Assembly: GCA_963727035.1 (NCBI GenBank)
Contig: CAVSEY010000006.1
Coordinates: 310,001-374,000, forward strand
Length of the DNA stretch: 64,000 nt
Reading direction: 5' to 3'
Origin: Rhodoblastus sp963727035
Lineage (GTDB): Bacteria > Pseudomonadota > Alphaproteobacteria > Rhizobiales > Beijerinckiaceae
Below are positions 8,502-17,826 of the stretch, one piece after another. Each line of letters begins with the position of its first letter. Position 1 is the first letter of the stretch. Made by a program: the position numbers and the translations under genes. Below the pieces are notes generated by a model that was given only the letters and a program-made list of their open reading frames with translations, was not told the DNA's origin and did no database searches.

Positions 8502-9495
8502 TCCCGACGCGCAATCCGGGCGCCGGGCGCTCCTGCACCACTTCGCGGCGGAAACGAAACAGAGCCGCCGGACGGCCGCCGGTGGCGTGCGACGTTTCGC
8601 CGGTCGGCTCGACCACAGCGGAGGCCTCGACCAGGCGGCGGAAATTCTGTTTGTGGAGATGGCGCCCGGAAATGGCCTCGACCGTGGTCTGCAAGGCGGT
8701 GAGGGTGAATTCCTCCGGCATCAGCTCGAAAATCACCGGACGATATTTCATCTTGGCGCGCAGCCGACCCATGGCGGTGGCGAGAATCCGGCGATGGTCA
8801 GCCTGCATGGTCTCGCCGAGCGGCGGCCGCTCTCCGAATCCGGGCGCCGGCTCGCGGCCGTCGCGCACGCTTTCCTCGACCAGCCCCGCCTCATAGAGCA
8901 ATTCGTAACGGTCGAGCACATTCTCCTCGTCGAAACGGTCGCCATGCTCCCCGAACAAGAGCCGCACCCGTTCGCTTCGGCTGAGGCCGCGCCGATGGAT
9001 CGAATCGCCACCGAGCGCGACAAAGGCGCGCAGGCCCGGCATGATGGTCGTATCGATCAGCGCCGGCCGGCCTTGGCGCCAGTCCTCCCAGGGGAAAAAC
9101 CGATACCATTCGCGAAAGCCGGCGCCCGGCGCCGTAGGGGCTTCGGCGTCGCCGAGCCGGGTGAGGGCGAGATAGCCGACCGAAACCACATGAGGATCGC
9201 GGCTGCCGGCGCGACTGTGGCGGCCGCGGTCGCCGAAGGTGTAAAGCTGCTCGACATAGCCGACCGGCGCACCGGTCTGTTCGGCCACCCAGGCGCGTAG
9301 GCCAATTTCGAAGGTTCGATGGTTGACCGGATCGAATGGGCCCGAGGGCAGGGCCGCGAGGTCGCCACCCTTTTCGCCCGATTCGTCGCCCGCGCCGCGC
9401 GCCACCAGAATGAGCGGGGTGTCGCCGCGCACGGCCACAATCGCCGCCGTAAGGCCGACCTCCATCGGTATGGAAGGTATGGAGGGGACGTTCAT
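8491..9495 (-). CDS. nadQ: NadQ/NrtR-type Nudix-fold transcriptional regulator
   Basis: The N-terminal ~170 residues are a Nudix-like domain (VGLTAAIVAVRGDTPLILV, then ALPSGPFDPVNHRTFEIGLRAWV) that lacks a complete catalytic Nudix box. The C-terminal part carries a winged helix with FTLTALQTTVEAISGRHLHKQNFRR and TGGRPAALFRF. This architecture is that of NrtR-like regulators and of the alphaproteobacterial NAD regulator NadQ, which sense a nicotinamide-derived ligand and control NAD synthesis genes. The start ATG 9495 overlaps the stop of a 58-residue gene as ATGA. It is the last gene of the tag-HD-small protein-nadQ operon. The NAD role is from family knowledge; nad genes are not in the window. 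Confidence 0.7.
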   Translation of the reverse strand: MNVPSIPSIPMEVGLTAAIVAVRGDTPLILVARGAGDESGEKGGDLAALPSGPFDPVNHRTFEIGLRAWVAEQTGAPVGYVEQLYTFGDRGRHSRAGSRDPHVVSVGYLALTRLGDAEAPTAPGAGFREWYRFFPWEDWRQGRPALIDTTIMPGLRAFVALGGDSIHRRGLSRSERVRLLFGEHGDRFDEENVLDRYELLYEAGLVEESVRDGREPAPGFGERPPLGETMQADHRRILATAMGRLRAKMKYRPVIFELMPEEFTLTALQTTVEAISGRHLHKQNFRRLVEASAVVEPTGETSHATGGRPAALFRFRREVVQERPAPGLRVGIRG

Positions 9496-9668
9496 GCCAG
9501 ATCCACGCACAAAAATTCGCCTTCGAAACAATCGGCGCCTCGCTGGATCGGCTCGATCGCCGCAATCGTTCTTCCTTGCCGCGGCAAAATTGAATTGGCA
9601 AGGGCGAAGAAGGGCGTCACGCGTTTTTCGGCCTCGGTAGGCGCGCGGATTTGGAGCAGGACAATCAC
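9492..9668 (-). CDS. Small protein, 58 aa, in tag-HD-nadQ operon
   Basis: Begins at GTG 9668, overlapping the stop of the HD-domain gene as GTGA, and ends in an ATGA overlap with the NadQ-like gene. The peptide starts VIVLLQIRAPTEAEKRV, continues TPFFALANSILPRQGRT, and ends CVDLA; it looks like a real soluble small protein rather than a spacer. Four-base overlaps at both ends argue strongly that it is translated. It has no recognised domain. Confidence 0.75.
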   Translation of the reverse strand: MIVLLQIRAPTEAEKRVTPFFALANSILPRQGRTIAAIEPIQRGADCFEGEFLCVDLA

Positions 9669-10267
9669 AAAGCCTTCTCCAAGACCTTGAATCGCTCCAA
9701 AAACAGCGCCTGGGCGACTTCCGGGTCCATCGGGACCAGCAAATCCTCCAAAAAACGCGGGTCGATCTCGGGATCGCCGAAAAATTGGCGCGCCTCGTCG
9801 GTTTCGAAGCCTGCGTAAAGCGTCGCCTCGTAAAAGGCCGAGATGTGGTCCGCTTTCTTGGTCAGGCGGGTCAGCGCTGCGGGCGGATCGGGATTGAGCG
9901 AGAAACGTTGCAGAACAGCCCGCGTCAACCGCTCCTCGACCTCGGCGTATACCGCGCCGAGCGCCGATTTGAAGGGCGAGATCATATCGCCGATGACATA
10001 TTCCGGCGCATCGTGAAGCAAGGCGTGCAGCCGCCAGCGCGCCGGCGCGGCGGGATCGAGCCGACCGAAAATTTCGGCGACCAGGACCGAATGCTGCGCC
10101 ACCGAAAAGATCACGCCGCCGCGGGTCTGGCCGTTCCAGCGTGCGACGCGCGCGAGACCATGGGCGATGTCCTCGATTTCGACATCGAGCGGCGAGGGAT
10201 TGAGAATATCGAGGCGCCGGCCGGAGAGCATGCGCTGCCAGGCGCGTGGCGCGGGTTTCGCTCTCAT
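9665..10267 (-). CDS. HD-domain phosphohydrolase (YfbR-like)
   Basis: 200 residues. The HD metal ligands are visible as FSVAQHSVLVAEI, ALLHDAPEYVIGD and KKADHISAFYEATLY, the pattern of COG1896-type nucleotidases/phosphohydrolases. The protein begins MRAKPAPRAWQRMLSGRRLDILNPSP, a conserved N-terminal signature of the alphaproteobacterial group. The start at 10267 overlaps the stop of tag as ATGA, and its stop overlaps the next small gene as GTGA, so the four genes are translationally coupled. It probably acts on a 5'-nucleotide or deoxynucleotide; the exact substrate is not readable. Confidence 0.88.
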   Translation of the reverse strand: MRAKPAPRAWQRMLSGRRLDILNPSPLDVEIEDIAHGLARVARWNGQTRGGVIFSVAQHSVLVAEIFGRLDPAAPARWRLHALLHDAPEYVIGDMISPFKSALGAVYAEVEERLTRAVLQRFSLNPDPPAALTRLTKKADHISAFYEATLYAGFETDEARQFFGDPEIDPRFLEDLLVPMDPEVAQALFLERFKVLEKAL

Positions 10268-10893
10268 CCCCGGCCCGAGTCCCGATAAACCGCCTGACAG
10301 GCCTCGTGGCGATGGCAGTCGACCAGATGATCATTGACCATGCCGACCGCCTGCATGAAGGCATAGACGATGGTTGGACCGCAGAATTTGAAGCCCCGGC
10401 TCTTGAGGTCTTTCGCCAGACGCTGCGAAGCGGGCGTTTGCGCCGGAACCTCGGCGAGCGAATGGAAGGCGTTGACGACCGGCCGCCCGTCCACGAAGTC
10501 CCACAGATAAGCGGAAAAGCCTTGGCTGGCTTCAAGGTCGTGGTAAGCCCGCGCCGACGCGACCGCGCCCTCGATCTTGGCGCGGTTGCGCACGATGCCG
10601 GGGTCGCGCATCAGGCTTTCGATTTTCGCCGCGTCGAAACGGGCGATCCTTTCCGGATCAAATCGGGCGAAGGCGTGGCGGAAATTCTCGCGCTTGCGCA
10701 GGATGGCGATCCAGGACAGGCCAGCCTGAAAGCCGTCGAGCACGAGTTTTTCGAACAGGGCGCGGGAATCGAATTCGGGAACGCCCCATTCGTCGTCGTG
10801 ATAGGCGACATAGGTCTCGTCCGCCCCCGGCCAGGGACAGCGCCACTTGCCGTCGGAATGGCGAATCGCTTGTCCTTTCGCCCGATCTGTCAT
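10264..10893 (-). CDS. tag: DNA-3-methyladenine glycosylase I
   Basis: Removes 3-methyladenine from alkylated DNA. From ATG 10893 the protein is 209 residues, with the typical N-terminal CPWPGADETYVAYHDDEWG and the lesion pocket and helix-hairpin-helix region including FQAGLSWIAILRKRENFR. The C-terminal zinc-snap residues are in FKFCGPTIVYAFMQAVGMVNDH and DCHRHEAC. No good ribosome site precedes the ATG. It leads the tag-HD-small protein-nadQ-like operon. Confidence 0.95.
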   Translation of the reverse strand: MTDRAKGQAIRHSDGKWRCPWPGADETYVAYHDDEWGVPEFDSRALFEKLVLDGFQAGLSWIAILRKRENFRHAFARFDPERIARFDAAKIESLMRDPGIVRNRAKIEGAVASARAYHDLEASQGFSAYLWDFVDGRPVVNAFHSLAEVPAQTPASQRLAKDLKSRGFKFCGPTIVYAFMQAVGMVNDHLVDCHRHEACQAVYRDSGRG

Positions 10894-10977
10894 AACGCAT
10901 GATTTAGACAATGCGCCGCCGGAAGCCAAGGCGGATCGCCGGTTCTCCCATGCAAGCCGGGCGCGTCCACGAAAGGT

Positions 10978-11019
10978 TTGAAATATTCGTCCGCTGCGAT
11001 ATATGTTGCGGCGCAACAT
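10978..11019 (+). promoter_or_regulatory. Promoter with overlapping palindromic operator upstream of AhpD-like gene
   Basis: A TTGAAA (10978-10983) and TATATG (11000-11005) pair with a 16-base spacer forms a housekeeping-type promoter. A palindrome, ATGTTGC-GGC-GCAACAT at 11003-11019, overlaps the -10 element and ends 10 bases before the AhpD-like start codon. The position is that expected for a repressor site. The cognate regulator is unknown. Confidence 0.55.
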
Positions 11020-11029
11020 GGAGCGCCGC

Positions 11030-11398
11030 ATGATTTCCGATTGGCCTGAAACCACCCACAAGCTCTCCAACCAATTGCGCGACCTGCGGACCGGCGACGG
11101 CGTCGCCGACGTGATGAAGGCCTTCGCGGCCATGGCGCAGAACGCGACCAAGCCCGGCGTGCTTGACCCCAAGACCAAGGAGCTGATGGCGGTGGCGATC
11201 GGCGTCGCCACGCGCTGCGACGACTGCATCGCTTTCCACGCCCGCGCCGCTGTCAATCTCGGCGCGACCCACGATGAGCTAATGGAGACGCTCGGCCTCG
11301 CCATCTATATGGGGGCCGGGCCGTCGGTCATGTACGCCAGCCACGCCGTCCAGGCTTTCAGTCAGTTCGCGGCCGCCAAAGCGACCGCCGCCGAGTGA
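11030..11398 (+). CDS. AhpD-like/carboxymuconolactone decarboxylase family protein
   Basis: 122 residues from ATG 11030, with GGAG upstream. The peroxidatic/redox C-x-x-C-x-x-x-H motif of the AhpD family is present as RCDDCIAFHARAA, followed by LGATHDELMETLGLAIYMG. Family members reduce peroxides or act as thiol-dependent alkylhydroperoxidases. The gene is monocistronic, divergent from tag, and carries a likely operator (11003-11019), which suggests stress or redox control. Confidence 0.88.
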   Translation: MISDWPETTHKLSNQLRDLRTGDGVADVMKAFAAMAQNATKPGVLDPKTKELMAVAIGVATRCDDCIAFHARAAVNLGATHDELMETLGLAIYMGAGPSVMYASHAVQAFSQFAAAKATAAE

Positions 11399-12229
11399 TC
11401 AAGACATCAGGCGCAGCCGCGTCTCGCCGCTGACCAGCGTCTGCCCCGCCCGAGCCGCCTCTTCGGCGCGGTCGATGCGCAGCAGAGCAAGGCCCTGCGC
11501 GCCGGCGCTGGAGCCCATGACGCCAACCCGGGTTTCGCCTGCCATGACGATCGCTCCGGGCGGCGGGGCGGCGCCTTCCAGCGCCACCCGCAGCACGCGA
11601 TTGCGGGTCGTGCCGCGATATTGCATGCGCGCCACCACTTCCTGGCCGATGAAGCAGCCTTTCTTGAAATCGACTCCATTGAGCTGGTCCATGTCGGCTT
11701 CATGGGGAAAGGCGTCGCCATAGGCGAAATCCACGCCGCCCTCGGGGACGCCGAGCGCGATGCGATGGGCGGCGTAATCGCCGAGGCCGGCGTCGCCGCC
11801 GAAAGTCAGCATCTGCGCCTCGATCCTGGCGAGCGGCAGGATCAGCCGCGTTCCGAGGTCGGGATGGCGCGAATCCCGGGCGCCTTCGCCCGGCGCGCCG
11901 CCGTAAAGCGCGATCACGCCGAAACGGTCGCTGTCGTTCGAAATTTCGACCTTGGCGCGCAATTTATACAGGGTCAGGCGCTTGGCCAGATCGGCGGTCA
12001 TGTCGCGATTGACGTCGAGCAGGATTGTGTCGTCGCCATTGGCTTCGGCCTTGGCGCTCATCAGGAAATCAAACAAAATCTTGCCCTGGGGCGACAGCAG
12101 CGCGGCCCAGCGCGCCTCGCCCGGCTCCAGAGTCAGGACATTGCCCGTGACCAGCCCCTGAAGAAAGCCGCGCGCCTCCGGGCCGCCGACCCGGACCACG
12201 CCACGATCGGTCAAATGAGACGCTTTCAT
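11399..12229 (-). CDS. ygfZ: YgfZ/GcvT-like folate-binding protein
   Basis: 276 residues from ATG 12229, preceded by GGGAGAAAG. The diagnostic YgfZ signature is present as KGCFIGQEVVARMQYRG, with the N-terminal GFLQGLVTGNV segment. YgfZ proteins bind tetrahydrofolate and support iron-sulfur enzymes such as the tRNA thiolase MiaB. The gene converges with the AhpD-like gene, with adjoining stops, and is divergent from the dihydroorotase gene. Confidence 0.93.
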   Translation of the reverse strand: MKASHLTDRGVVRVGGPEARGFLQGLVTGNVLTLEPGEARWAALLSPQGKILFDFLMSAKAEANGDDTILLDVNRDMTADLAKRLTLYKLRAKVEISNDSDRFGVIALYGGAPGEGARDSRHPDLGTRLILPLARIEAQMLTFGGDAGLGDYAAHRIALGVPEGGVDFAYGDAFPHEADMDQLNGVDFKKGCFIGQEVVARMQYRGTTRNRVLRVALEGAAPPPGAIVMAGETRVGVMGSSAGAQGLALLRIDRAEEAARAGQTLVSGETRLRLMS

Positions 12230-12379
12230 CTTTCTCCCCATCTGTCTCAGGGCGGGACTCGACGCGCCGCCGTCGGCCTGTCCAAATACACAAGCGCGAT
12301 ATAATGTCGCTTTCCGTCTATTACGAACGCGCCGACGCAAGCTTTGGTCCGCGACGCGCGTGAAATTTTTGGAGGCTCC

Positions 12380-13708
12380 ATGCCGCGACCTGCCTTCGAC
12401 CTCATCCTGCGCGGCGGCGTGCTGGTCAACCAGGACGGCGTCGCGCCCCGCGACCTAGGGATCATCGGCGAGACCATCGCGGCGATCGGCGACCTGTCGC
12501 AGGCGAGCGCCGGCGAGACCGTCGACTGCGCCGGCCTCCACATTTTGCCCGGGGTGATCGATAGCCAGGTCCATTTTCGCGAACCCGGCCCGACCCACAA
12601 GGAAGACCTCGAAACCGGCTCGCGCGCCGCCGCCCTCGGCGGGGTGACCGCGGTGTTCGAGATGCCCAACACCAATCCGTTGACGACGACGGCCGAGGCG
12701 CTCGCCGACAAGGTGGCGCGGGCGACGGCGCGGATGCATTGCGATTTCGCCTTCTGGGTCGGCGGCGCCCGTGAAAACGCGAAAAATGTCGCCGACCTCG
12801 AACGCCTGCCCGGCGCGGCGGGGATAAAGGTCTTCATGGGCTCCTCGACCGGCTCGCTGCTGGTCGAGGACGATGAAGGCGTCGCCCAAATCCTGCGTCA
12901 CGCCCGCCGACGCGCCGCCTTTCACAGCGAGGACGAATATCGCCTCAACGAGCGAAAGGATTTGCGGGTCCCCGGCGACCCGTCGTCGCATCCGACCTGG
13001 CGCGACGTCGAAACCGCGCTGTCCAGCACCCGCCGGCTGGTCGCGATCGCGCGCCGCGAGCGCGCCCGCATCCATGTTCTGCACGTCTCGACCGCGGAAG
13101 AAATCGAATTCTTGAGCCAGCACAAGGACATCGCCAGCGTCGAGGCCACGCCCCACCATCTCACCTTGTCGGCCGGCGACTATGCGACGCTGGGCACGAA
13201 GATCCAGATGAACCCGCCGATCCGGGACAAAAGCCATCGCGAAAAAATCTGGCGCGGCCTCGACCAGGGCGTGGTGGACGTGCTCGGCTCCGACCACGCG
13301 CCGCACACGCTCGAAGAAAAGGCCAAGCCCTATCCCGAAAGCCCCTCGGGCATGACCGGGGTCCAGACCCTTGTGCCGATCATGCTCGATCATGTCGCCG
13401 CCGGGCGCCTGACCTTGCAGAGATTCGTCGATCTGACCAGCGCCGGCCCCGCCCGATTGTTCCAGATCGCCCGCAAGGGCCGTGTCGCGGTCGGCTATGA
13501 CGCCGACCTCACATTGGTCGATCTCAAAAGGCGGGAAACCATCACCGACGCCTGGATCGCCTCGCGCTGCGGCTGGACGCCCTATCACGGCAAGAACGTC
13601 ACCGGCTGGCCGGTCGGAACTTTTGTGCGCGGCGCCAAGGTCATGTGGGAGGGCGAGCTGGCGACGCCCTCGACCGGCAAGCCGGTGCGCTTTCTCGAAG
13701 CGCTCTGA
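12380..13708 (+). CDS. pyrC: Dihydroorotase (class I)
   Basis: 442 residues from ATG 12380, with GGAGG upstream. Metal-binding signatures of amidohydrolase-fold dihydroorotases are present: VIDSQVHFREPGPTHKED near residue 65 and VLGSDHAPHTLEEKAKPY near residue 310. The intermediate histidines are in HVLHVSTAEE and ATPHHLTLS. It catalyses ring closure in pyrimidine synthesis. Hydantoinase or allantoinase would share the fold, but the HFREPG and SDHAPHT motifs favour dihydroorotase. It stands divergent from ygfZ. Confidence 0.92.
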   Translation: MPRPAFDLILRGGVLVNQDGVAPRDLGIIGETIAAIGDLSQASAGETVDCAGLHILPGVIDSQVHFREPGPTHKEDLETGSRAAALGGVTAVFEMPNTNPLTTTAEALADKVARATARMHCDFAFWVGGARENAKNVADLERLPGAAGIKVFMGSSTGSLLVEDDEGVAQILRHARRRAAFHSEDEYRLNERKDLRVPGDPSSHPTWRDVETALSSTRRLVAIARRERARIHVLHVSTAEEIEFLSQHKDIASVEATPHHLTLSAGDYATLGTKIQMNPPIRDKSHREKIWRGLDQGVVDVLGSDHAPHTLEEKAKPYPESPSGMTGVQTLVPIMLDHVAAGRLTLQRFVDLTSAGPARLFQIARKGRVAVGYDADLTLVDLKRRETITDAWIASRCGWTPYHGKNVTGWPVGTFVRGAKVMWEGELATPSTGKPVRFLEAL

Positions 13709-13714
13709 CGCCGA

Positions 13715-14059
13715 TCAGTCTTTCGGCGGCGCGCGGCAGACGCGCAGGATGGGGTGTTGGTAATCCCAGGAGGTGATCTGGACCCGCCGACGGAAGACGC
13801 AATTTTCCGTGCCGGAATGCGGGCCGATGACCGTCATCGAATGATATTCCGGATCCCATCGGCTGCGCTCCATATAGCCATTGGGATCGTACTTGTACTG
13901 GCCGGAGGTCCAATAGGGGTCGGTGATCGGTCCCGGCGGGCCCTCCCAATAGGATTGGCCGCCCGCCACCCTGATATTGCCGGCGCCGGCGTCCGCGGAC
14001 CCGCACCAAACCAGACCGGCGACAAGCGCCGCTGTTCCGACGATTGAATGACGCGCCAT
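13715..14059 (-). CDS. Secreted hypothetical protein, 114 aa
   Basis: The N-terminus is a Sec signal peptide with a likely cleavage after the SADA segment near residue 25. The mature part is rich in Trp, Tyr and Pro (YWEGPPGPITDPYWTSGQY, later NCVFRRRVQITSWDY), with two cysteines that could form a disulfide. I do not recognise the family. It is convergent with dihydroorotase and downstream of, not overlapping, the penicillin-binding protein region. Confidence 0.75.
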   Translation of the reverse strand: MARHSIVGTAALVAGLVWCGSADAGAGNIRVAGGQSYWEGPPGPITDPYWTSGQYKYDPNGYMERSRWDPEYHSMTVIGPHSGTENCVFRRRVQITSWDYQHPILRVCRAPPKD

Positions 14060-14139
14060 CGCTTACCTTCCCTGCTCGCCCCAATGGTCGTTCAATTTCG
14101 CGGCGTTTTCGTGAAAGCCGCCCTGCCGTCATTTTTTTT

Positions 14140-16349
14140 CTAGTTGAATTCGCCGAATAATTTCTGGAAGATATTGCGATTGTCAGGCATAGGCGCGCGG
14201 CGCCGCCCGCCCGGCCCAGCGGGAATATCTTCAGGCGGAATCGGCGCGGCGGTACTGCCTCCGTTGACGAGGACGGGCGAAGAGGGGTTGCTGGTGTCCA
14301 TATGAGGCATCTGCTGCGGCGCCGGGCTCGGCGCGCCGGGCGAGAACGGCCATAGCGAGGCCGCCGGCCCCGACCCAAGCAAGCTTTCGCTGCGCCAGCC
14401 GCCGGTCGGCAGGCCGGCGACCACCATGCCTTTGAGCGCGTCGCGCATATAAAGCGACCAGATTTCGACCGGCAGATTGGCGCCCGAGGCCCTTTTGGTC
14501 GGCGAAGAATTGTCGTTGCCGATCCATACCCCGGTGACGAGCTGGCTGGTGTAGCCGACAAACCAGGCGTCGCGATAATCCTGGCTGGTCCCCGTCTTGC
14601 CGGCGGCCTGCCAACCCGGCAGGTCGGCCCGTTTCGCGGTGCCGATGATGAGGGTCTGCTCCAGCATCGAATTCATCATCGCGACATAGGTCGGATCGAT
14701 CACCCGACCATTGCTCGATCCCTTGCGGGCGTAAAGCAGCTTGCCGTCGGCCGTGCGCACTTTGGTGATGATGTGGGGTTGTATGCCAATGCCGCCATTC
14801 GCGAAAGGAACATAGGCGGTGACCAGTTCGACCGGCGTCACTTCCGACGTGCCGAGCGCAATCGAGGCGTTGGGCTGAAGGCCCGACGTGATCCCGAGCC
14901 GATGAGCGGTCTGGATGATCGCGCGCGGGCCGACTTCGAGGCCGATCCGCACCGCCACCGTATTGAGCGACATGGCGAGCGCCGTGGTGAGATTGACTTG
15001 CCCCATATAGCGGTGGCTGGCGTTTTCCGGCTGCCAGCCCCTGATATTGATCGGGGCGTCTTCTCGCACGGTATCGGGGGTCAGGCCGCGTTCAAGCGCG
15101 GTGAGATAGACGAACGGTTTGAACGCCGAGCCGGGCTGGCGACGGGCGGCGATGGCGCGGTCGAACTGGCTGTCCTCGTAATCGCGGCCGCCCACCAGAG
15201 CGCGGATCGCCCCGGTGGGGTCGATCGACACCAGCGCGCCTTGCGAGGCGCGATATTTGGCGCCCTCCTTTTTAAGCACGCCGTCGAGGGCGCGCTCGGC
15301 CGCTTTCTGCATATCGGGATTGATGGTCGAACTGACGACTATGTCTTCATCGATCGCCCCGATCGTGTCGTCGAGCACGTCCATCACATAATCGGCGGCG
15401 TAATTGACCGCCGAACTGTCGCGCCCGCGCACGGCGTGGGCGGGATGGGCGAGGGCGTTCTGGGCCTCGCTTTCGGTGATGAACCCGGCCTGCGCCATCG
15501 CGGTGACGACTTCGCTGGCGCGATCGATCGCCGCCTGCGGGTTGTGGTTCGGCGCGAGCCGGCTCGGCGCCTTCATCAGCCCCGCGAGCATGGCGGCTTC
15601 GGGCAGGGTTACGTCCTTGGCAGGATGGCCGAAATATTTCTCGGCGGCCGCGTCCACGCCATAAGCGCCCGACCCGAAATAGACCCGGTTCAGGTAAAGT
15701 TCGAGAATCCGGTCCTTGGAATATTTCCGCTCAAGCCACAAGGCCAGGATCGCTTCCTGGATTTTGCGCGAAAGCGTACGCTCCTGGCTCAGGAAGAGGT
15801 TCTTCGCCAATTGCTGGGTGAGGGTCGAACCGCCCTGCACGCCGCGGCGCCCGGTCGCGTTATTGACCAGCGCGCGAAGAATGCCGATCGGATCTACGCC
15901 CCAATGGCTGTAGAAGCGCCGATCCTCGATGGCGATGAAAGCGCGTGGCAGGTAGGGCGGCAGCTCATCCAGGCGGATTGCCGCGCCGCCGGTGTCGCCG
16001 CGATTGGCGAGCAGGCTTCCGTCCACGGCGAGAATGGCGATATTGGGCGGGCGTTTGGGAACCGCCAGATTATCGATATGCGGCAGTTGCGCGCCATAAT
16101 AGACGAACAGGCCGCCGGCCCCGATCATCCCCCAGCTCGTGACCACCAAACCCCAATAGAACAGGAAGCCCAAGAGCGAGCGGCGACGCCGTTTCGGCTC
16201 CTTGCGGCGCGACCGCTTGTGCTCGTCCTGATTCTCGTCGCGTTTCCGGCGCGGCGCCCGGCCTCCAGCTGCCGCCGGCGGCGCATGTCGTCGTCATCGT
16301 CGGAGAATCTGGGCTCGATGCGCTCTTTCAGCGCCTTCTTGCGCGTCAT
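14140..16349 (-). CDS. Class A penicillin-binding protein (PBP1A-like, frameshift near N-terminus)
   Basis: Bifunctional peptidoglycan glycosyltransferase/transpeptidase. A single membrane anchor (FLFYWGLVVTSWGMIGAGG) is followed by the glycosyltransferase domain: AIEDRRFYSHWGVDP, GGSTLTQQLAKNLFL and ILELYLNRVYFGSG. The transpeptidase domain has the active serine in RQPGSAFKPFVY, the SLN motif in MSLNTVAVR and KTG in AAGKTGTSQDY. The body of the protein has no ATG before the membrane segment. A plausible cytoplasmic N-terminus (MTRKKALKERIEPRFSDDDDD) starts at 16349 in another register and joins if one base is added near 16255. The C-terminus is Pro/Ala-rich. Length is then about 735 residues. 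Confidence 0.9.
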
Positions 16350-16550
16350 GCCTCGCGATCCGCCTTTCCCGACGACGGCCGTGATCTCTTGCTGCCGCGA
16401 TAGATAGAATAAATCAGGCGGTTTAAGGGCCAGTTAAGCTTTTGGCCGCGCCAAAGCGCTGGAAAATCCGGCGCGGCGCTTGCTTTGCCGGTCAAGGCGC
16501 GGCAAAGTTCCGCCCCCCTTAGGCAGGTTTGCACTTTGGAACGCCGCCCC

Positions 16551-17669
16551 ATGAAAGTCACGCTTGAGCGAACGGCTCTCCTCAAATCGCTCGGTCATGT
16601 CCATCGCGTCGTTGAGCGCCGGACGACCATTCCGATTCTCTCCAACGTTCTGCTGAGCGCCAGCAGCGGCGGCTTGCAGCTCAAGGCGACCGACCTCGAT
16701 CTCGAAGTGACGGAGACCGCTCCTGCCGATGTCGGACAGCCCGGCGCCACGACTTTGCCGGCGCATACGCTCTATGAGATCGTGCGCAAATTGCCGGACG
16801 GCGCGCAGGTCTCGCTCGAATCGGACAAGGACGGCGGACAATTGCATTTGCGTTCGGGGCGCTCGCGATTCACGCTCCAGGCGCTGCCCGAGAGCGATTT
16901 CCCTGATCTCGCTGCGGGCGAAATGGCGCATAGTTTCAAGCTCGGCGCCGGCGAACTGAAACGCCTTCTCGACAAGACCCAGTTCGCGATTTCGAACGAG
17001 GAGACGCGCTATTATTTGAACGGCGTCTTCCTTCATGTGACGGAGGCCGACGGCAAGCCGTTGCTCCGCGCGGTCGCGACCGACGGCCACCGGTTGGCTC
17101 GGCTTGAAACGCCGGCCCCGACGGGCGCCGCGGGCATGCCGGGCGTGATCGTGCCGCGCAAAGCCGTCGCCGAAGTGCAAAAGCTGATCGAGGATCCCAA
17201 CGCCGAAGTCACGATCGAACTCTCGCCGGCGAAAATCCGATTCACCTTGGGTTCGGTGGTGTTGACCTCAAAGCTGATCGACGGCTCCTTCCCCGATTAT
17301 GCTCGCGTCATCCCGACCCACAACGACAAATATGTCACCGTCGAGCGCAAGGATTTTTCCGAAGCCGTGGACCGCGTCTCGACCATTTCGTCGGAACGCG
17401 GACGCGCGGTCAAAATGGCGATCAGCGCCGGCAAACTCGTGCTCACGGTCACCAATCCCGATTCGGGTTCGGCGACCGAGGAGCTGGAGGTCGATTATGA
17501 CGGCGAACCGATCGAAATCGGCTTCAACGCCCGCTATCTCATCGAGATCGCCGGCCAGCTCGACAGCGACACGACCTTGTTCAAGTTGAACAATTCCGGG
17601 TCGCCGACCATCATGCAGGACCGCGATGGCGCCAGTGCGCTTTTTGTCCTGATGCCGATGCGGGTTTGA
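16551..17669 (+). CDS. dnaN: DNA polymerase III beta sliding clamp
   Basis: 372 residues from ATG 16551, exactly the family length. It begins MKVTLERTALLKSLGHVHRV and shows the clamp motifs RRTTIPILSNVLL, YYLNGVFLH and the C-terminal ALFVLMPMRV that lines the partner-binding pocket. The clamp tethers the replicative polymerase to DNA. dnaA and recF are not adjacent in the window: dnaN stands alone between the divergent penicillin-binding protein gene and a sorbosone-dehydrogenase-like gene. Confidence 0.97.
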   Translation: MKVTLERTALLKSLGHVHRVVERRTTIPILSNVLLSASSGGLQLKATDLDLEVTETAPADVGQPGATTLPAHTLYEIVRKLPDGAQVSLESDKDGGQLHLRSGRSRFTLQALPESDFPDLAAGEMAHSFKLGAGELKRLLDKTQFAISNEETRYYLNGVFLHVTEADGKPLLRAVATDGHRLARLETPAPTGAAGMPGVIVPRKAVAEVQKLIEDPNAEVTIELSPAKIRFTLGSVVLTSKLIDGSFPDYARVIPTHNDKYVTVERKDFSEAVDRVSTISSERGRAVKMAISAGKLVLTVTNPDSGSATEELEVDYDGEPIEIGFNARYLIEIAGQLDSDTTLFKLNNSGSPTIMQDRDGASALFVLMPMRV

Positions 17670-17826
17670 ACGCCGCCGCGCCCGACGGCTTTGGCCGAAA
17701 CGGACTTGCGACAAAAATGCGCGCTTTTGAAATGGCTCGCGCGCAAGGTCGACCCGTACGAACCGCCTGCTCGGCATGGATCGCGCGGCCCAACAAGTTG
17801 GCCGCGACTTTTGCGGAAACTGATCG

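Noticed and set aside
14773..16407. Forward frame opposite the penicillin-binding protein
   Set aside because: It is an antisense shadow of a confidently identified gene and has no domain.
16551..17669. Replication origin next to dnaN
   Set aside because: No dnaA, no cluster of DnaA boxes and no AT-rich unwinding region were seen in the 200-base upstream gap.
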